The translations under genes were made by a program, and so were the position numbers. From an uncultured Prevotellaceae bacterium (GTDB lineage Bacteria > Bacteroidota > Bacteroidia > Bacteroidales > Bacteroidaceae): a stretch of DNA of 64,000 nucleotides. The stretch covers positions 18,688-82,687 of the forward strand of contig CACWMK010000017.1 in NCBI GenBank assembly GCA_902761905.1. The letters run 5' to 3'. The notes under the pieces are model-generated. The model was not told where the DNA came from. It searched no databases and saw nothing but the letters and a program-made list of their open reading frames with translations. This document shows positions 35,622 through 44,029 of this stretch, piece after piece (positions within the stretch are counted from its first letter, which is position 1; each line of letters starts with the position of its first letter).

Positions 35622-36245
35622 ATGAATTTTATTACCAACATCCTCAACACCCTCGGCTGGTATCCCACCATTTTCATTCTGATGTTATTAGAGAGCACAG
35701 TAGTTCCCGTACCATCTGAGTTTGTAGTTACCCCCGCTGCTTATCATGCAGCCAGTGGCTCACTCAATGTATTTCTGGTAATACTTTATGCCACACTTGG
35801 CGCCGACATAGGTGCCAGCATCAACTACTTCGTAGCCCTGTATGTTGGTCGTCCTGTCATCTATAAGTTTGCCAACAGCAAGTGGGGAAAGATGTGCCTA
35901 CTCAATCAGGAGAAGGTAGAAAAAAGCGAAAAATATTTTGACGATCACGGCATCGCAGCCACACTTACCGGACGTTTCGTTCCCGTCATCCGTCACCTTA
36001 TATCTATCCCTGCCGGACTGGCCCGTATGCATTACGGCAAGTTCCTGCTTTTCACCACCATTGGTGCAGGTGGCTGGCATAGCGTTCTGGCAATCCTGGG
36101 ATGGTATCTCCATGCCATCGTGCCCGAGGATCAGCTGAACGACAAGATCAGCGAATACGCCGAGTACATCAAATTCATCATTCTTGGACTGATTGTTTTG
36201 GCCGTTATCTATTTCATTATCAAAAAGAAACTTAACAAGAAATAA
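35622..36245 (+). CDS. DedA family membrane protein
   Basis: A 207 aa inner-membrane protein of the DedA (VTT/SNARE-associated) family, members of which are linked to lipid scrambling and envelope stability. It has the re-entrant-loop motif ESTVVPVPSEFVVTPAAY (residues 24-41), the later GRFVPVIRHLISIPAGLARM with the conserved Arg residues and Gly-Arg-Phe, and four to five hydrophobic segments. It follows the TPR gene by 4 bp and ends the mltG-glnS-TPR-dedA run. Confidence 0.9.
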   Translation: MNFITNILNTLGWYPTIFILMLLESTVVPVPSEFVVTPAAYHAASGSLNVFLVILYATLGADIGASINYFVALYVGRPVIYKFANSKWGKMCLLNQEKVEKSEKYFDDHGIAATLTGRFVPVIRHLISIPAGLARMHYGKFLLFTTIGAGGWHSVLAILGWYLHAIVPEDQLNDKISEYAEYIKFIILGLIVLAVIYFIIKKKLNKK

Positions 36246-36306
36246 GAAAAGGTGGCGTAAAGAGCATTTTTTTGCTTAATTGTTGCTTGTTTTCCATAAT
36301 TTTTAG

Positions 36307-36314
36307 TATTTTTG
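36307..36314 (+). promoter_or_regulatory. -7 box for manC-gmd-fcl
   Basis: TATTTTTG, 26 nt before ATG 36341. Confidence 0.6.
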
Positions 36315-36340
36315 CGCAATATTATCAGCAAACAACGATT

Positions 36341-37408
36341 ATGGCAAGAACAAACAACCATCTAGTTATCATGGCCGGCGGCGTAGGAAGCCGTTTCTGG
36401 CCTATGAGCACTACCGAGAATCCCAAGCAGTTCATTGACGTTCTCGGTGTTGGCAAGTCATTACTCCAATTAACGGTAGAAAGATTTGGCAGTCTGGTTA
36501 AGCCCGAGAACATTTGGGTAGTAACCAACCAGAAGTATCAGGACATCGTAAAGAAGCAGTTGCCTGATATGCCTGCAGAAAACATTCTCTGCGAGCCATG
36601 TCGCAGAAACACAGCACCTTGTATCGCTTATGTCAGCTGGCGCATTAAGTCGAAAGACCCAAAAGCCAACATTGTAGTTACACCAAGTGATCACATTGTG
36701 ACTGACAAGACCGAGTTCCAGCGTGTCATCAAGGAATGTATGCAGTTCACTAGCGAAACCGATGCTATCGTGACATTGGGTATGAAGCCCAACCGCCCCG
36801 AGACAGGCTATGGCTATATTCAGGCCGACCTTAGTACAAGTTCGCTCAGAAATAAGGAAATTTTCAGAGTAGACTCTTTCCGCGAAAAACCCAACCTCGA
36901 GACGGCACAGGGTTACATCAAGAAGAACAACTACTTCTGGAATGCCGGCATCTTCATCTGGAATGTCAACACCATTGTAAATGCATTCCGCATCTATCAG
37001 CCATCTATGGCTAAAATGTTCGAATCGCTGTTGCCTATCTATGGCACCGACAAGGAGCAGGAAGAAATTAACCGTTTGTTCCCCGAATGCGAGAATATCT
37101 CTGTCGACTATGCTATCATGGAGAAGGCCGAGGAGATTTTCGTTTGCCCGTCCGACTTTGGTTGGAGCGACCTAGGCACATGGGGCTCACTCCACGAGCA
37201 AAGTAAGAAGGACCTTTATGGCAATGTCAGCATTGGTCAGGATATCAGTCTCGTCGAGAGCCACAACTGTATCGTGCATACCGTTCAGGAAAAGAAGGTT
37301 GTCATCCAGGGACTTGATGGATATATTGTAGCCGAGAACGACGACACTCTGCTCATCTGCAAACTGTCCGAGGAACAGCGAATCAAGCAATTCTCTGGAA
37401 ATAATTAA
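36341..37408 (+). CDS. manC: Mannose-1-phosphate guanylyltransferase
   Basis: Makes GDP-mannose from GTP and mannose-1-phosphate. The 355 aa product has the nucleotidyltransferase signature MAGGVGSRFWPMSTTENPKQ (residues 11-30), VTPSDHIV near 110 and FREKPN near 182. It lacks the C-terminal isomerase half of two-domain ManC proteins, so it is the single-function form. The frame reaches 36272 but crosses the promoter, so ATG 36341 is used. It begins a GDP-fucose operon with gmd 6 bp downstream. Confidence 0.95.
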   Translation: MARTNNHLVIMAGGVGSRFWPMSTTENPKQFIDVLGVGKSLLQLTVERFGSLVKPENIWVVTNQKYQDIVKKQLPDMPAENILCEPCRRNTAPCIAYVSWRIKSKDPKANIVVTPSDHIVTDKTEFQRVIKECMQFTSETDAIVTLGMKPNRPETGYGYIQADLSTSSLRNKEIFRVDSFREKPNLETAQGYIKKNNYFWNAGIFIWNVNTIVNAFRIYQPSMAKMFESLLPIYGTDKEQEEINRLFPECENISVDYAIMEKAEEIFVCPSDFGWSDLGTWGSLHEQSKKDLYGNVSIGQDISLVESHNCIVHTVQEKKVVIQGLDGYIVAENDDTLLICKLSEEQRIKQFSGNN

Positions 37409-37414
37409 AACAAT

Positions 37415-38575
37415 ATGGATAAAAAAGTAGCGCTAATTACTGGTATTACAGGTCAGGATGGTTCATATCTGGCGGAGTTTCTAATCGAGAAAGGTTATGA
37501 AGTTCACGGACTGATGCGCCGTTCTTCGTCATTCAATACAGGAAGAATTGAGCACCTATATCTCGACGAGTGGGTTCGTGATATGAAGAAGTCACGTCTG
37601 ATTAATCTTCATTGGGCCGATATGACCGACTCTTCATCGCTTATTCGCATCATCTCAAAGGTACAACCTACCGAGATCTATAACCTCGCTGCTCAAAGCC
37701 ATGTTAAGGTTTCGTTCGACGTACCCGAATATACAGCCGACACCGATGCCAATGGTGTACTCCGTCTGCTCGAGGCTGTTCGTATTTGCGGTCTTACAGA
37801 GACCTGCCGCATCTACCAGGCTTCCACATCCGAGCTTTATGGTAAGGTTCAGGAAGTCCCCCAGTCTGAGACTACCCCATTCTATCCCCGCTCTCCATAC
37901 GCAGTTGCCAAACTCTATGGCTTCTGGATTATGAAGAACTACCGCGAGTCATACAATATGTTCTGCTGCAACGGTATCCTCTTCAACCATGAGAGTGAGC
38001 GCCGTGGCGAGACCTTCGTTACCCGCAAGATCACACTGGCTGCAGCACGTATTGCTCAGGGATACCAGGACAAGCTCTATCTCGGAAATCTTAATTCACT
38101 TCGCGACTGGGGATATGCCAAGGACTACATCGAGTGCATGTGGCTCATCTTGCAGCAGCCTGAGCCAGACGACTTTGTGATTGCCACAGGCGAATATCAC
38201 ACTGTCCGCGAGTTTGCCACTCTCGCCTTCAAGGAAGTTGGCATCGAACTCGAATGGCGCGGCGATGGAATAAATGAGCACGGAATTGTAAAGAGTATCA
38301 GCCCAGAACTCTCAATTCTCCGCTCGGCTTTGCCGCTTGGCTCGTCCAAGAATTCTCAATTGTCAATTGGCCAAACTCTTGTCGAGGTTGACCCGAAATA
38401 CTTCCGTCCTGCCGAGGTTGATCAGCTGTTAGGGAATCCTGCCAAAGCCAAGGCTAAACTAGGATGGAATCCACAGAAGACCTCGTTCGAGGATCTCGTA
38501 AAGATAATGGTTCAGCACGACATGAAGTTCGTAAAGAAACTATTCCTTAAAGCACACATGGACGATGCTGAGTAA
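37415..38575 (+). CDS. gmd: GDP-mannose 4,6-dehydratase with repeat-derived insert
   Basis: Converts GDP-mannose to the 4-keto-6-deoxy intermediate of GDP-fucose synthesis. The 386 aa SDR-fold protein has [18 protein letters not shown] (NAD(P) binding, residue 6 on), the catalytic Thr/Ser and YxxxK in STSELYG and [10 protein letters not shown], and [11 protein letters not shown]. Residues about 298-319 are extra relative to relatives I recall and are encoded by a repeat element (38308-38370). The insert is in frame in a surface-loop region just before [14 protein letters not shown]. It overlaps fcl by 11 bp. Confidence 0.95.
   Translation: MDKKVALITGITGQDGSYLAEFLIEKGYEVHGLMRRSSSFNTGRIEHLYLDEWVRDMKKSRLINLHWADMTDSSSLIRIISKVQPTEIYNLAAQSHVKVSFDVPEYTADTDANGVLRLLEAVRICGLTETCRIYQASTSELYGKVQEVPQSETTPFYPRSPYAVAKLYGFWIMKNYRESYNMFCCNGILFNHESERRGETFVTRKITLAAARIAQGYQDKLYLGNLNSLRDWGYAKDYIECMWLILQQPEPDDFVIATGEYHTVREFATLAFKEVGIELEWRGDGINEHGIVKSISPELSILRSALPLGSSKNSQLSIGQTLVEVDPKYFRPAEVDQLLGNPAKAKAKLGWNPQKTSFEDLVKIMVQHDMKFVKKLFLKAHMDDAE
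38308..38370 (+). repeat. Interspersed repeat element inside gmd
   Basis: A GC-rich core at 38321-38350 (starts CGCTCGGCTTT, ends CCAAG) flanked by CTCAATT and GTCAATT-type units. The core ends match the element in the ribE leader (27233-27300, opposite strand). Here it is translated in frame with no stop. Confidence 0.7.
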
Positions 38576-39767
38576 AGATAGTAAAATATATGTAGCGGGA
38601 CACCACGGACTAGTGGGTTCCGCTATTTGGAATAATCTGCTCCAGCGAGGCTACACCAATCTGGTAGGCCGCACTCACAAGGAACTTGACCTTACCGACC
38701 AGGTAGCTGTCAAACAGTTCTTCGACGAGGAGCGTCCCGATGCAGTTGTACTCGCAGCAGCATTTGTTGGTGGCATCATGGCCAACTCACTTTATCGCGC
38801 CGACTTTATCATGATGAACATGAAGATTCAGTGCAATGTCATCAGCGAGGCCTATGCTCATGGTGTAAAGAAACTGCTCTTCCTCGGCTCTACATGCATT
38901 TATCCCAAGAATGCGCCACAGCCGATGAAGGAAGACTGCCTGCTCACATCACCGTTGGAGTACACCAACGAGGAGTACGCCATTGCTAAGATTGCAGGCC
39001 TTAAGATGTGCGAGAGCTACAATTTGCAGTACGGCACCAACTACATTGCCGTTATGCCCACCAACCTCTATGGTCCTAACGACAATTTCCATCTTGAGAA
39101 CTCCCACGTCATGCCAGCCATGATGCGTAAGGTTTATCTGGCCAAGCTCATTCACGACGGCGCTTGGGACAAGATTGCCATCGACCTGAACAAGCGTCCG
39201 GTCGAAGGAGTCACCGGCGAAGGATTGTCAACTGTCAATTGTCAATTGTCAATTAAACAAAAGGTCCTCAACCTTTTGGCAAAGTATGGTATTGAGAATA
39301 ATAAGGTAACACTTTGGGGCACAGGCACTCCACTTCGTGAGTTCCTTTGGTCCGAGGATATGGCCGACGCATCAGTACACGTACTTTTGAATGTCAACTT
39401 CAGCGACATTATCGGCATCGAGAAATACTCATCAGTTCACTACGGAGCCAGCACCGATGGCGCTGTAGATCGAAATCATTCTGCAGGTCGCGGTGGCGCT
39501 ATCCCCAAACTTGGCGAGATCCGCAACTGCCACATCAATGTCGGCACAGGCAAGGAACTCACTATCCGTGAACTATCCGAACTGGTTGCAAAAGCAGTTG
39601 GTTTCGAGGGCAAAGTAGAGTTCGACACATCAAAGCCCGATGGCACGATGCGCAAACTCATCGATGTATCCAAGCTCCACTCACTCGGTTGGACGCATAA
39701 AGTCGAAATCGAAGATGGAGTAAAGAAATTATATGATTGGTATAAAAAAAGTCTGAGTTCGCAATAG
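38565..39767 (+). CDS. fcl: GDP-L-fucose synthase with two insertions
   Basis: Epimerises and reduces the Gmd product to GDP-L-fucose. The 400 aa SDR protein has [14 protein letters not shown] at the N-terminus, Ser109 in FLGSTCIYP and Tyr138/Lys142 in [11 protein letters not shown]. It is longer than the usual 310-360 aa: residues about 220-230 are encoded by a 7-bp repeat tract, and residues about 288-318 form a second, polar Gly/Ala-rich insert before [17 protein letters not shown]. The active site is intact. Its stop codon lies in the loop of the terminator. Confidence 0.93.
   Translation: MLSKDSKIYVAGHHGLVGSAIWNNLLQRGYTNLVGRTHKELDLTDQVAVKQFFDEERPDAVVLAAAFVGGIMANSLYRADFIMMNMKIQCNVISEAYAHGVKKLLFLGSTCIYPKNAPQPMKEDCLLTSPLEYTNEEYAIAKIAGLKMCESYNLQYGTNYIAVMPTNLYGPNDNFHLENSHVMPAMMRKVYLAKLIHDGAWDKIAIDLNKRPVEGVTGEGLSTVNCQLSIKQKVLNLLAKYGIENNKVTLWGTGTPLREFLWSEDMADASVHVLLNVNFSDIIGIEKYSSVHYGASTDGAVDRNHSAGRGGAIPKLGEIRNCHINVGTGKELTIRELSELVAKAVGFEGKVEFDTSKPDGTMRKLIDVSKLHSLGWTHKVEIEDGVKKLYDWYKKSLSSQ
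39227..39254 (+). repeat. 7-bp tandem repeat inside fcl (GTCAAYT x4)
   Basis: GTCAACT followed by three copies of GTCAATT, in the coding frame, giving TVNCQLSI in the protein. Loss or gain of one unit would shift the frame. Confidence 0.85.
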
Positions 39768-39785
39768 CGAACTCAGACTTTTTAT
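39746..39785. terminator. Bidirectional terminator between fcl and xylB
   Basis: A perfect 17 bp stem (39746-39762 with 39767-39783), AATA loop containing the fcl stop codon, with A/T runs on both sides; serves both convergent genes. Confidence 0.9.
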
Positions 39786-41275
39786 TACATATTCTTTTTC
39801 AGCGTTGCTTTCCAAGCCTCATAAGCAGCCTGGTACTCTGCGCGATGAGCAGCATCCGGCTCAATCACCTCCAGTTTATCCAGACTAGCAAAAGCCTCGG
39901 CAGCATTTGCATAGATACCAGCACCCAGACCAGCACCCTTGGCAGCACCTACTGAACCGTCAGTATCATACAGTTCTATAGTAGCACCGCTAACACCAGC
40001 CAGAGTATTGCGGAACAGTGGGCTCAAGAACATGTTTGCCTTACCTGCATGAATTTTCTTGATGTCCATACCCATCTGCTGCATAATCTCCATACCATAG
40101 CAGAATGAGAACACGATACCCTCCTGGGCAGCACGAACCAGATGAGCCTTGTTGTGCTTATTGAAGTTCAGACCGTTGATAGAGCAACCTATCTCCTTGT
40201 TCTCCAACACACGCTCAGCACCGTTTCCGAATGGGATTACGGTTACGCCCTCACTACCGATTGGCACACTGGCTGCCAGGTCATTCATCTCTGCATAACC
40301 AATCTCTGGAGTGATATTGCGGTGAGTCCATGCATTCAGGATACCTGTACCATTGATACACAGCAGCACACCCAGACGAGTCTGGTCGGCAGTGTGGTTC
40401 ACATGAGCAAAGGTGTTCACACGACTCTGTGGGTCATAGTTCACGTCACCCAGCACACCATATACCACACCCGATGTACCTGCAGTAGCAGCTATCTCAC
40501 CAGGATTCAGCACGTTCAGCGACAGCGCATTGTTTGGCTGGTCGCCACCTCTATATGTAATAGGAGTACCAGCCTTCAGTCCCATCTCTGCAGCAGCCTC
40601 AGTGCTTACCACGCTCTGCTCAGCAAATGTAGAAACGATATCAGCTATCAGCGAACCGTCAAATCCATAGTAATCCATCAAGAAGTCAGCCACCTTGTTG
40701 TTCTTGAAATCCCAGAACATTCCCTCCGACAGACCGCTGACGGTAGTGTTAGCCACACCACTCAGTCGCATGGCGATATAGTCACCAGGCAGCATTACCT
40801 TATATATTTTACTATACAATTCTGGCTCATTTTCCTTTACCCAAGCCAGCTTGGCAGCAGTAAAGTTACCAGGCGAGTTTAGCAGATGACTCAGACATTT
40901 GTCAGCGCCCAGGTCCTTGAAAGCCTTCTCACCATAAGGCACAGCACGCGAGTCACACCAGATGATTGCAGGGCGCAGAGCCTTCAGATCCTTATCCACA
41001 CATACCAGACCGTGCATCTGGTAAGAGATACCGATAGCCTTAATCTCCTCAGCTGTAGCACCACTCTCCTTCATAATCTTCTGCAGACTCAGTTTGGCGT
41101 TATCCCACCACATCTGAGGATCCTGCTCAGCCCAACCGGCCTTTACAGCCATTATTGGAGCCTCCTTTTCAGGATAGAATGCTGTTGCTACACACTTGCC
41201 GCTATCGGCGTTAACCAATGATGCCTTCACTGACGAGCTACCGACATCGAAACCTAATAGATACCTATTTGCCAT
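39785..41275 (-). CDS. xylB: Xylulokinase
   Basis: FGGY-family kinase that phosphorylates D-xylulose for entry into the pentose phosphate pathway. The 496 aa protein starts with the phosphate-binding LLGFDVGSSSVKASLV, has GISYQMHGLVCVD near 85 (sugar site), and the ATPase domain with TAGTSGVVYGV, GGDQPNNALS and GGxxS-like AGKANMFLSPLFRN. No xylose isomerase is adjacent in the window. The upstream gap of 185 bp has no convincing -7 box on this strand. Confidence 0.9.
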   Translation of the reverse strand: MANRYLLGFDVGSSSVKASLVNADSGKCVATAFYPEKEAPIMAVKAGWAEQDPQMWWDNAKLSLQKIMKESGATAEEIKAIGISYQMHGLVCVDKDLKALRPAIIWCDSRAVPYGEKAFKDLGADKCLSHLLNSPGNFTAAKLAWVKENEPELYSKIYKVMLPGDYIAMRLSGVANTTVSGLSEGMFWDFKNNKVADFLMDYYGFDGSLIADIVSTFAEQSVVSTEAAAEMGLKAGTPITYRGGDQPNNALSLNVLNPGEIAATAGTSGVVYGVLGDVNYDPQSRVNTFAHVNHTADQTRLGVLLCINGTGILNAWTHRNITPEIGYAEMNDLAASVPIGSEGVTVIPFGNGAERVLENKEIGCSINGLNFNKHNKAHLVRAAQEGIVFSFCYGMEIMQQMGMDIKKIHAGKANMFLSPLFRNTLAGVSGATIELYDTDGSVGAAKGAGLGAGIYANAAEAFASLDKLEVIEPDAAHRAEYQAAYEAWKATLKKNM

Positions 41276-41410
41276 AACAATTTATTAAGAAATCTTTAAT
41301 TATAGTACGTTTCAAATGCAAATTTCCCTATTTTTTCCCAATTAAACGACTTTTTTCAATAAAAAAGTGAATTTTTTACGCATTTTTGAGTTGTATTTAA
41401 TTTTTTTGTT

Positions 41411-41418
41411 TACCTTTG
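41411..41418 (+). promoter_or_regulatory. -7 box of the polysaccharide operon
   Basis: TACCTTTG, 42 nt before ATG 41461, with TTTG at 41385-41388 (22 bp upstream). Confidence 0.6.
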
Positions 41419-41460
41419 CACAATAGAATAACGTAATTACCAGATAAAAAATATTCATAT

Positions 41461-41826
41461 ATGAAGAAAAAGATATTAATACTTGACGACAAAGAGACCA
41501 TTGCTAAGGTTCTCTCGATCTATCTGATGAGCGACTACGATGTACAGTGGTTGCCTGATGGCTTGCAGGGTGTAAAATGGCTGCAGGCAGGTAACACCCC
41601 CGACCTCATCATATCTGACATTCGTATGCCAGGAATGCGCGGCGATGACTTTTTGGAGTGGATCAAGCAGAACGAGCTGTTCAAGCAGATTCCTGTCATC
41701 ATGCTTTCCAGCGAAGACTCCACCAGTGAGCGCATCCGTCTGCTGGAGATCGGTGCCGAAGACTATATTGTTAAGCCTTTCAACCCGATGGAGTTAAAGA
41801 TACGAGTAAAGAAGATTATTCCCTAA
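41461..41826 (+). CDS. Stand-alone response-regulator receiver
   Basis: A 121 aa CheY-like protein with the full phosphorylation site: Asp9/Asp10, acceptor Asp53 in ISDIRMPG, Ser83/84 and Lys105 in IVKPFNP. It has no output domain, so it must act by binding a partner. It is the first gene of the polysaccharide operon, 10 bp before a sugar transferase that carries a receiver-like domain of its own, which suggests it controls the onset of polysaccharide synthesis. No histidine kinase is adjacent. Confidence 0.93.
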   Translation: MKKKILILDDKETIAKVLSIYLMSDYDVQWLPDGLQGVKWLQAGNTPDLIISDIRMPGMRGDDFLEWIKQNELFKQIPVIMLSSEDSTSERIRLLEIGAEDYIVKPFNPMELKIRVKKIIP

Positions 41827-41836
41827 ATAGAATAAT

Positions 41837-43042
41837 ATGATAGGTGTTGTATATCTTGGCAGCAATCCTAAGACCGAGGAGCGATTACGCTACATCCCCG
41901 GTCGATTGGTGCAGTACACAAGGAATTACAAAGATGCGGCGTCAGCGTGTTCCACTCACGTCCGCAACGAGCATTTCATCTTGTTTTATGAGCAAGGGGA
42001 CCCGACCGACGACATTAATGCAATCACCTATTTAAAAAAGAAGAACAAGCGAATCTACATTATTCTGCTCACCAAGGAACTATCCGCTGATGACCGTTTG
42101 GGATACCAGAAGGCAGGAATCAACGATACTCTCGACTCCAACGCCTCAATTACCGAACTCAACAAGAAGATACAGTTCATCTCCGACCGCGAGAACATGC
42201 TGTTCGACGATCAGCAGCCTAGATACCGCATGCTGCGCTTCAAGATTCCCATTTGGAAGAGGATCTTCGATGTATTCTTCGCTATCTTTGCGCTTATCAT
42301 CACATCGCCCATCTTCATCCTCACTGCTATTGCCATCCGTCTGGAGAGCAAGGGTCCGGTCATCTTCAAGTCAAAGCGAGTTGGTGCCAACTATACCATC
42401 TTCAATTTCCTGAAGTTCCGTTCGATGTATCAGGATGCCGAAGAACGCCTTAAGGAGGTTGCTAAGGAAGCTGGCAACCAATATGCCGAGATGAACAAGA
42501 AGGAGGATAAGCCAGCCATGGGTATGGCGGGACTTGGTATGGAGGCAGATATGATGATGAACATCAGCGATGATACTGATATGATGATTAGCGATGATGA
42601 AGTAATGCTCGTAGGCGATGACTTCGTTATCTCCGAGACCGACTTCAGCAAGGAGAAGAAGGAAGAAATCGAAAACGCCTTCGTCAAGATCGAAAACGAT
42701 CCCCGTGTCACCAAGGTCGGCAAGTTCATTCGCAAGTTCAGCATCGACGAGCTTCCTCAGCTCATCAATATCCTCAAGGGCGATATGTCCGTTGTCGGCA
42801 ACCGTCCTCTCCCACTCTACGAAGCCGAAAAGCTCACCATCGACACCAGCATCGACCGCTTCATGGCCCCTGCAGGTCTTACCGGTCTTTGGCAGGTTGA
42901 GGAACGCGGCAAGGGTGGCATGATGTCAGCCGAGGAGCGCAAACAACTCGACATCAAGTACGGCCAGACCTACAACTTCTGGTTAGATATGAAGATACTT
43001 TTCCGTACCTTCTTTGCCTTCGTTCAGAAGGAGAATGTGTAA
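41837..43042 (+). CDS. Initiating sugar-phosphate transferase with N-terminal pseudo-receiver
   Basis: Adds the first sugar-phosphate to undecaprenyl phosphate at the inner membrane. Residues 1-115 look like a receiver fold (YIILLTKELSADDR then AGINDTLDSNAS where a receiver has the Lys-Pro motif) without the acceptor site. A membrane segment (about 142-168) leads into the sugar-transferase domain with SKGPVIFKSKRVG, FLKFRSM, FSIDELPQLINIL and GLTGLWQV. Between FRSM and NDPRVT there is an extra, Met- and Asp-rich stretch (about 200-285). Confidence 0.88.
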   Translation: MIGVVYLGSNPKTEERLRYIPGRLVQYTRNYKDAASACSTHVRNEHFILFYEQGDPTDDINAITYLKKKNKRIYIILLTKELSADDRLGYQKAGINDTLDSNASITELNKKIQFISDRENMLFDDQQPRYRMLRFKIPIWKRIFDVFFAIFALIITSPIFILTAIAIRLESKGPVIFKSKRVGANYTIFNFLKFRSMYQDAEERLKEVAKEAGNQYAEMNKKEDKPAMGMAGLGMEADMMMNISDDTDMMISDDEVMLVGDDFVISETDFSKEKKEEIENAFVKIENDPRVTKVGKFIRKFSIDELPQLINILKGDMSVVGNRPLPLYEAEKLTIDTSIDRFMAPAGLTGLWQVEERGKGGMMSAEERKQLDIKYGQTYNFWLDMKILFRTFFAFVQKENV

Positions 43043-43057
43043 CTAAATCCCTACGTT

Positions 43058-44014
43058 ATGAACAGATTCAGACGATTGATATTCACATTTATCATTGCAA
43101 CCGCAACCACACCCGCCCTCGCCCAATTCAACGAGAGCGGCATCAGTGCTGGTTTCTTTGATGCTAGTAACGAAAAAGACATCAACTTTTCTGAATTCCA
43201 CCTGCCCCCCTTGGCGGTATTGTTTGAAAATGCGAAGACCAATCCACAAATATTGACGCTTGAAAAAGCACGTCAACTAGCCGAGATGGAAGTCGCAAAG
43301 CAAAAAAGACATATTTTCTCTTACGTCACAGGCCATGCAAGTTATAGCTATGGAATAGGCGATATGTGGGGTAACAGTTCATCAGCCTATACCCAAACAA
43401 TCTATCAATACCAAGGTTCAAAACAAGCCTATTGGAATATTGGAATTAACTTAGCAATACCTGTTGAGGATATTTTAGACTTAACATCAGCTATAAAACG
43501 AAAAAGAATTGAAGCAGACAAAGCTGTTATTCAAAAAGATATAGCTTACGATCAACTTAAGCAACAAATTGCCATACTATTCATCAAAATCACTAACAGT
43601 CTAGTTACTCTAAAAACAATGGGAGAAGCCGCAGCAGCTTATCAAGGTGCCGGTGCATTAGACCGTGAAGATTTCGAAAATGGCAATATGGAAATTGGTG
43701 CATATGCAGGAACAAAAATGCAAGAAAGTTCACAGGTTGCGGCCTACCAAAGTATGCAAACGCAGATTACAACAGATATCATAACTCTAGAAATATTAAC
43801 CCATACACCTATTATTACTAATGCAACAACAGAAATCACACTCGATAAAAGTATTAGTAAGACACCAAAGGAACAAGCTAAAGAAAACAAGGCAAACGAA
43901 AAAAGAATTAAAGCTTTAGATAAAGAAGAAAAAGCAAAAATAAAAAAATTGGAAAAAGCAGAAGCTAAAGCTGAAAAAGCAGCAGCTAAAGCAGTCAAAA
44001 AGCAAAAGAAATAA
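43058..44014 (+). CDS. Short TolC-like outer-membrane protein
   Basis: A 318 aa exported protein (signal peptide 1-22, ending in ALA) related to TolC-type outer-membrane factors. Long helices with LEKARQLAEMEVAKQKRH and IAYDQLKQQIAILFIKI resemble one TolC repeat; standard family members have about 450 aa and two repeats. The C-terminus (about 275-318) is a Lys/Ala/Glu-rich tail. It lies between the sugar transferase and the Wzc-like gene, as expected for an export outlet. Base composition turns AT-rich within this gene. Confidence 0.7.
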   Translation: MNRFRRLIFTFIIATATTPALAQFNESGISAGFFDASNEKDINFSEFHLPPLAVLFENAKTNPQILTLEKARQLAEMEVAKQKRHIFSYVTGHASYSYGIGDMWGNSSSAYTQTIYQYQGSKQAYWNIGINLAIPVEDILDLTSAIKRKRIEADKAVIQKDIAYDQLKQQIAILFIKITNSLVTLKTMGEAAAAYQGAGALDREDFENGNMEIGAYAGTKMQESSQVAAYQSMQTQITTDIITLEILTHTPIITNATTEITLDKSISKTPKEQAKENKANEKRIKALDKEEKAKIKKLEKAEAKAEKAAAKAVKKQKK

Positions 44015-44029
44015 TTAAAATTTGCGACT

